Position numbers and translations under genes: made by a program
Assembly (NCBI GenBank): GCA_033557675.1
Contig: JAWQRM010000003.1
Location: forward strand, 1-52,318
Direction: 5' to 3'
Source: Coptodactyla brooksi
Taxonomy: Eukaryota; Arthropoda; Insecta; Coleoptera; Scarabaeidae
Length of the DNA: 52,318 nt
The notes under the pieces: generated by a model
The model's input: only the letters and a program-made list of their open reading frames with translations
What the model was told of the DNA's origin: nothing
Database searches by the model: none
In this document: positions 48,693 to 52,318 of the stretch, in pieces
Layout of the letters: every line of letters begins with the position of its first letter
Position numbering within the stretch: the stretch's first letter is position 1

Positions 48693-49897
48693 TGAGTTGG
48701 ACTACAGGAGTTGTGCAAGTTATGGGAGTTGTTAACCTGGACTTTAATTGCTGGGTTTTCTAGGGTTTCTTTGAAAATGTTTGTTATTTCCTGAGATATT
48801 AATGTCCAAAGTTCATTGCCACGATGCCGTATCATCCATTAAAAAGGAAAAGCATTTCTAGATCAAAAATAATTATGAATTAGCTTTAAGTTAAGTGCAC
48901 AATATTAACATACCATCTGCACAATTTCTGTGTAGATGGTCTATTAATATTGGGCACTAATTAAACCAGGGGCAAGGTAAAAGAAAGTCATATACGATGT
49001 ACATCTTTTAGTTATCAATTATGCTATTATGTAAAAAAAACTAAATACAAACCTTCAAAAACCACTTAGTCTTCAACATTGACGAACTAATCAAATTTGA
49101 TAGTATCAGATTAATCCATAATCATAAGATAATGAATGATCTTCTGACAAATATGTATTTGTGCACTTTTGTATTTCCCCAACAACAAACAATGTCCGAA
49201 AGTTACATTAAAGAACAACGAGGCATTAAACTTTCTAAAAAAATCTGAAAATGTATTTATTCAACTGAAGATAAATTCTATTTTGTACAGTTATTAAATG
49301 CTATCATCATTAAACACTGTATTCTTCCTAATATTGTCATACACTCCAATACTGTACATTTGCCGGCGCTTATTATGTACATTAACCCACTATTATGTGT
49401 ATATTTTGTATGAAATTTTACAGAAAGAGGTTTTTCAATATGCTGATCACGAATTTAATATTTTTTAATAAAAATGAGCAATGAAAATTTGTTTTTTCAA
49501 AAAATTGTTCCACTGTTTTTGATATATTACTGACATTTATTAATTTGGCCTTTTAAAAATTAAGAAAAATCAAAAAATTTCATGGTCAACATTAGCACTG
49601 AATGATAGGTACGATGATTATTTACAAGAATTTATGCGGCACCAAGAATTTGGCGAGAAGTGTTTTTTAATTTTCGGTTATAAGTTTCTCAAATCTACCT
49701 TGCTCAGCCTTAATTTCACTCTTCATTTGTTATTTTTTGTTGTTTCGATTATTTTTGTTCTTTTTGTCTAAATCTGTTCTTTCAGTTATTCTTCTTTCAT
49801 TTAACAGTCATTATTAAATAAAATATAAAAGAAAATTATGCATTTTTATCAAAAAAACTGTTAAATTTTAATGAGTGTGATGTATCTTGTCTGCCTG
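48693..49897. other. AT-rich spacer with repeat fragments
   Basis: Positions 48693-48780 match part of the inverted-repeat family at 50020-50100 (GGGAGTTGTT, GACCTGGA, AATTGCTGGGTTTT, AGGGTTTCTTTGAA). Positions 48785-48895 are a stray copy of the 45-46.7 kb repeat. A hairpin lies at 48897-48960 (AATATTAACATACCATCTGCACA and its near-complement). Nothing else is recognised. Confidence 0.5.
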
Positions 49898-50310
49898 ACG
49901 AACATTTGTTTACTATAATTAGTCAACATGTTTCAGCATTTCACTATTTTGAAGACTGATGTCATTTGTGTTTTATATAGGTGTTTTTTTTTTAATTTTA
50001 TTGCAGGAGATTTATAGGTTGCAACTTGGGGTGGGAGTTGTTGTTGACCTGGATGTTAATTGCTGGGTTTTTAAGGGTTTCTTTGAATATGTTGAGGTTT
50101 TCGAAAATATTCATTCTACTGCTTTTGCCTAGGACTTCTATGACCTGGAAATTTTGTTCTATACTTCCAGGTAGGTGGGAATTCCTGTGTAAATGGTCAG
50201 ATCTGTCTTTGAATTTTCTGACACAACCTGGCAATAGAAGAAAACAACACTTCTTCTATTGCCGGTTGTGTAATGTGTTTTATATTGTGTGCTGTGCAGA
50301 GTGCTATATT
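49898..50310 (-). repeat. Large inverted repeat, left arm
   Basis: Pairs with the reverse complement of 50950-51272. Shared blocks include ACATGTTTCAGCATT, TCATTTGTGTT, GTTGTTGACCTGGATGTTAA, TGCTTTTGCCTAGGACTT and ATTGTGTGCTGTGCAGAGT. On the minus strand it encodes FQVIEVLGKSSRMNIFENLNIFKE, resembling the end of a Penelope-type endonuclease. A separate 50 bp hairpin (ACACAACC...GGTTGTGT) lies at 50221-50270. Confidence 0.7.
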
Positions 50311-50949
50311 TATATTTTGTTTTTTGAACATTTTTGTAATATAATAATAATTTGTAATATGATATTCATTTCTTGTTGATAGTCCAGCAAAAAGGGTTAC
50401 CCAACAGCATTAATTACAAAATTACATGAGAACATCAAGAACAAAAAGAGAAATACACATAACGAACATTTTCAAAAAAACAAAATACAAATATTGCACT
50501 CCGATTCCCACCTGCCTGGAAGTATAGAGCACAATTTGCAAGTCATAAAAGCCCTAGGCAAAAGCAATACACAGTGAAAGATAAAGTGGAGTTAAGGGAT
50601 GTAGAGAAACAAATAGGAGAAGTTACTGCACCGGTAACCCACATTCCTCGAGATCTAACAAGACAAGAAGTTATCGAATGGGCCGTTGGACAAGAAGAAT
50701 CTTGGGAATTCATAAATGATATGAATATTTTGGAACACGCTCCGACGAAGAAGAAGTAGGAGTGATATCATGACGTGTAAAGCACATAGAGGCAGTTAGA
50801 AGTTTTGGAACATGTTTGAAATTGACTGGGCAAAGCTTTGCTTTGTTAAGCAAAGCAAAATCACTCAATTTCTAACACCTTCTTAGATTTACATCTTATT
50901 TTTCAAGATTAACTTTATAGTTTCTTAGTCGTGCTGTATCTAACAATAT
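50311..50949. other. Interior of the large inverted repeat
   Basis: Contains a third, partial plus-strand copy of the arm family at 50480-50572 (CACCTGCCTGGAAGTATAGA, CCTAGGCAAAAGCAAT). An unplaced 61-codon plus-strand frame lies at 50574-50759 (DLTRQEVIEWAVGQEESW). I do not recognise it. Confidence 0.4.
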
Positions 50950-51272
50950 ATGATAACTGACTCTGCACAGCACACAATATAAAACATATAAACAATAAAC
51001 TTGACTCCAATTATGCTGACCATTTATGCAGGAATTCCTACCTACCTGGAAGTATAGAATAAAATTTCCAGGTCGTAAAAGTCCTAGGCAAAAGCAATAA
51101 AATGGGTATTTTTGAAAACTTTAAAATATTCAAAGAAACCCTAAAAAAATCCAGCAATTAACATCCAGGTCAACAACAACTCCCACAACAACACAAATGA
51201 CATGAGTCTTGAAGATAGCGTAATGCTGAAACATGTCGACTAATAATAGTAAAGAAATGTTTGTACTACTTT
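50950..51272 (+). repeat. Large inverted repeat, right arm
   Basis: Reverse-complement partner of 49898-50310. It ends with GTAATGCTGAAACATGTCGAC and TAATAATAGTAAAGAAATGTTTGT, which match the outer end of the left arm. Confidence 0.7.
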
Positions 51273-51432
51273 CTGTAAAATTTCATACAAAAAATGGTGG
51301 GTCTGTTAATGTACATACGCGCCGTCTTATCGATTTTACATTCTCTTTGGATAATTAAAATAAAAATAAATAAAAAATATCTGCAGTACATACATGGTAT
51401 ATACTCTGTGTAAAACGACAGGAAGAGTAAAT

Positions 51433-52318
51433 TTACATACGATTGAACGTGTAGGGTGTGTGGTGTTCGTTTATCACATAACCGGTATTCGCGAGTTGGT
51501 ACGAAACCGTGTTTGCCGTAGCGAGATTATTCGTCGTTCGAGCTGCCGTTACGATATTCCCGTTGGGCAACAGCTGCTGGACGGGCGTTACCAAGAAGGC
51601 TTGTTGGTGGTGGTGCGTGCCGACGGCGTCCCCGTGTGGCGGCGCGACCACCAACGGAATGACCTGCTGCACCTCGTTGTTAATAATGCACTTCTGCAGT
51701 TGCTGCTCGCGCGGTCGTTCGACCGCCTGGTTCGCCTGCACCTGCTGTATCTGAACGTTGTCCGTTTCAAATTTATTCTCCGTCTGTTGCGACTGCTGCT
51801 GTTGTTGGTGCTGCCCGCCGGAATTTTTAAGCTCCACCTTCGAAAACTTGACGTGCGGAAACTGGTCCTTCATGAAGTGGCGAAACGTGGAGTACCCCAT
51901 CAGTTTGATGCCCGGATCGGTCACCTGCCCGTACTCCCTGTACGCGTCGTGCAAATTCTTCCGGGTTATGTCCCACGGCAGCTGTATGATCTGTTTCGAG
52001 TTGCTCAGGTTCGTGTCGTTCGTGTGCTGCTCGAGGTACTGTTTCAGGAAGTCCGTCGCGTGCTTGTATATGTCCAGTGAGAACGTGTTGTGCGGTTTCT
52101 TGCCGTGATTCCCGTGGACGCGCGGCGCGACGCCGTGCGTCATCACGTGCTTCCTAATCCGCTTCAGCTGGTAGTGGGTGCAGTTCTCCAGGTACAGGAA
52201 CGCGTCGAGGCACACGCGCCGCCCCTGGTACACGTACTGCGCGCGCAGCCGCCTGCGCTCCTTGTGCCGGACCGTCGTGTCCGGGTTCGCCAGGCACGCC
52301 ATCGTCACGCCCATCAGG
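51433..52318 (-). CDS. Gln-rich protein with an uncharacterised conserved domain, 5' partial
   Basis: A minus-strand frame runs in from the right edge and ends at 51433; 293 residues follow the first ATG in the window (52314), but the frame is open upstream. The first ~150 residues hold a basic conserved module: KERRRLRAQYVYQGRRVC, then GVAPRVHGNHGKKPHNTFS, then LPWDITRKNLHDAYREYG and MGYSTFRHFMKDQFPHVKF. I recognise this pattern from large uncharacterised animal proteins, where it is usually followed by a CxxC-containing domain; that part is absent. A Gln-rich tail follows (QHQQQQQSQQ). GC-rich coding composition and lack of stops support a real gene. Nuclear or DNA-binding function is only inference. 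The stop overlaps GTATGT, so further splicing is possible. Confidence 0.7.
   Translation of the reverse strand, partial: LMGVTMACLANPDTTVRHKERRRLRAQYVYQGRRVCLDAFLYLENCTHYQLKRIRKHVMTHGVAPRVHGNHGKKPHNTFSLDIYKHATDFLKQYLEQHTNDTNLSNSKQIIQLPWDITRKNLHDAYREYGQVTDPGIKLMGYSTFRHFMKDQFPHVKFSKVELKNSGGQHQQQQQSQQTENKFETDNVQIQQVQANQAVERPREQQLQKCIINNEVQQVIPLVVAPPHGDAVGTHHHQQAFLVTPVQQLLPNGNIVTAARTTNNLATANTVSYQLANTGYVINEHHTPYTFNRM

Noticed and set aside
51394..52108. Plus-strand frames of 116-228 codons near the right edge
   Set aside because: Antisense to the Gln-rich gene; Leu/Val/Arg-biased with no recognisable pattern.
1..52318. tRNA, rRNA or other structured RNA genes
   Set aside because: I saw no convincing cloverleaf or rRNA signature while reading; a covariance-model scan was not possible, so a missed small RNA cannot be excluded.

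Overview
The window is insect nuclear DNA, most likely from a beetle. The evidence is GC-rich exons in a strongly AT-rich background, many 49-66 bp introns with GT-AG ends, M1 aminopeptidases with GPI-type C-termini, and large amounts of satellite and Penelope-like repeat DNA. Seven protein-coding genes can be spliced by eye with intact frames across the visible exons. An eighth reading frame runs off the right edge.

Region 1 (1-27 kb) is an aminopeptidase N (M1 metallopeptidase) cluster. It holds the 3' end of one GPI-type gene (2-924, +), two complete GPI-type genes (3444-9365 and 11938-18765, both +), and a complete type II membrane gene on the minus strand (26880-18952). The last two are tail to tail, with stop codons 186 bp apart. 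Long introns are filled with tandem repeats, MITE-like inverted repeats and a decayed Penelope-like element.

Region 2 (27-32.9 kb) has no gene that I can see. It carries a roughly 180 bp AT-rich satellite array (29.8-32.45 kb).

Region 3 (32.9-37.1 kb, minus) is a complete V-ATPase subunit a gene with a second array of the same satellite in its second intron. Region 4 (37.1-44.2 kb) holds a duplicated GC-rich block and two blocks of another satellite with an ~885 bp higher-order unit. That satellite runs directly into, and is homologous to, the start codon of the next gene.

Region 5 (44.2-48.1 kb) holds LIPT2 (octanoyltransferase, +) and the C-terminal 349 residues of MCM3 (minus), separated by a third tandem array. 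Region 6 (48.1-52.3 kb) holds Penelope-like fragments and a large inverted repeat. It ends in a minus-strand, Gln-rich, probably nuclear protein open to the right edge; the 5' part of MCM3 is absent.

The genes do not form one pathway. The aminopeptidases would digest peptides at the midgut brush border, the V-ATPase energises membranes (including gut epithelium), LIPT2 serves mitochondrial lipoylation and MCM3 serves DNA replication. The most unusual observations are the LIPT2 start lying inside a satellite monomer, the satellite block bounded by a duplicated unique sequence, and an aminopeptidase-specific intron that is mostly a MITE.
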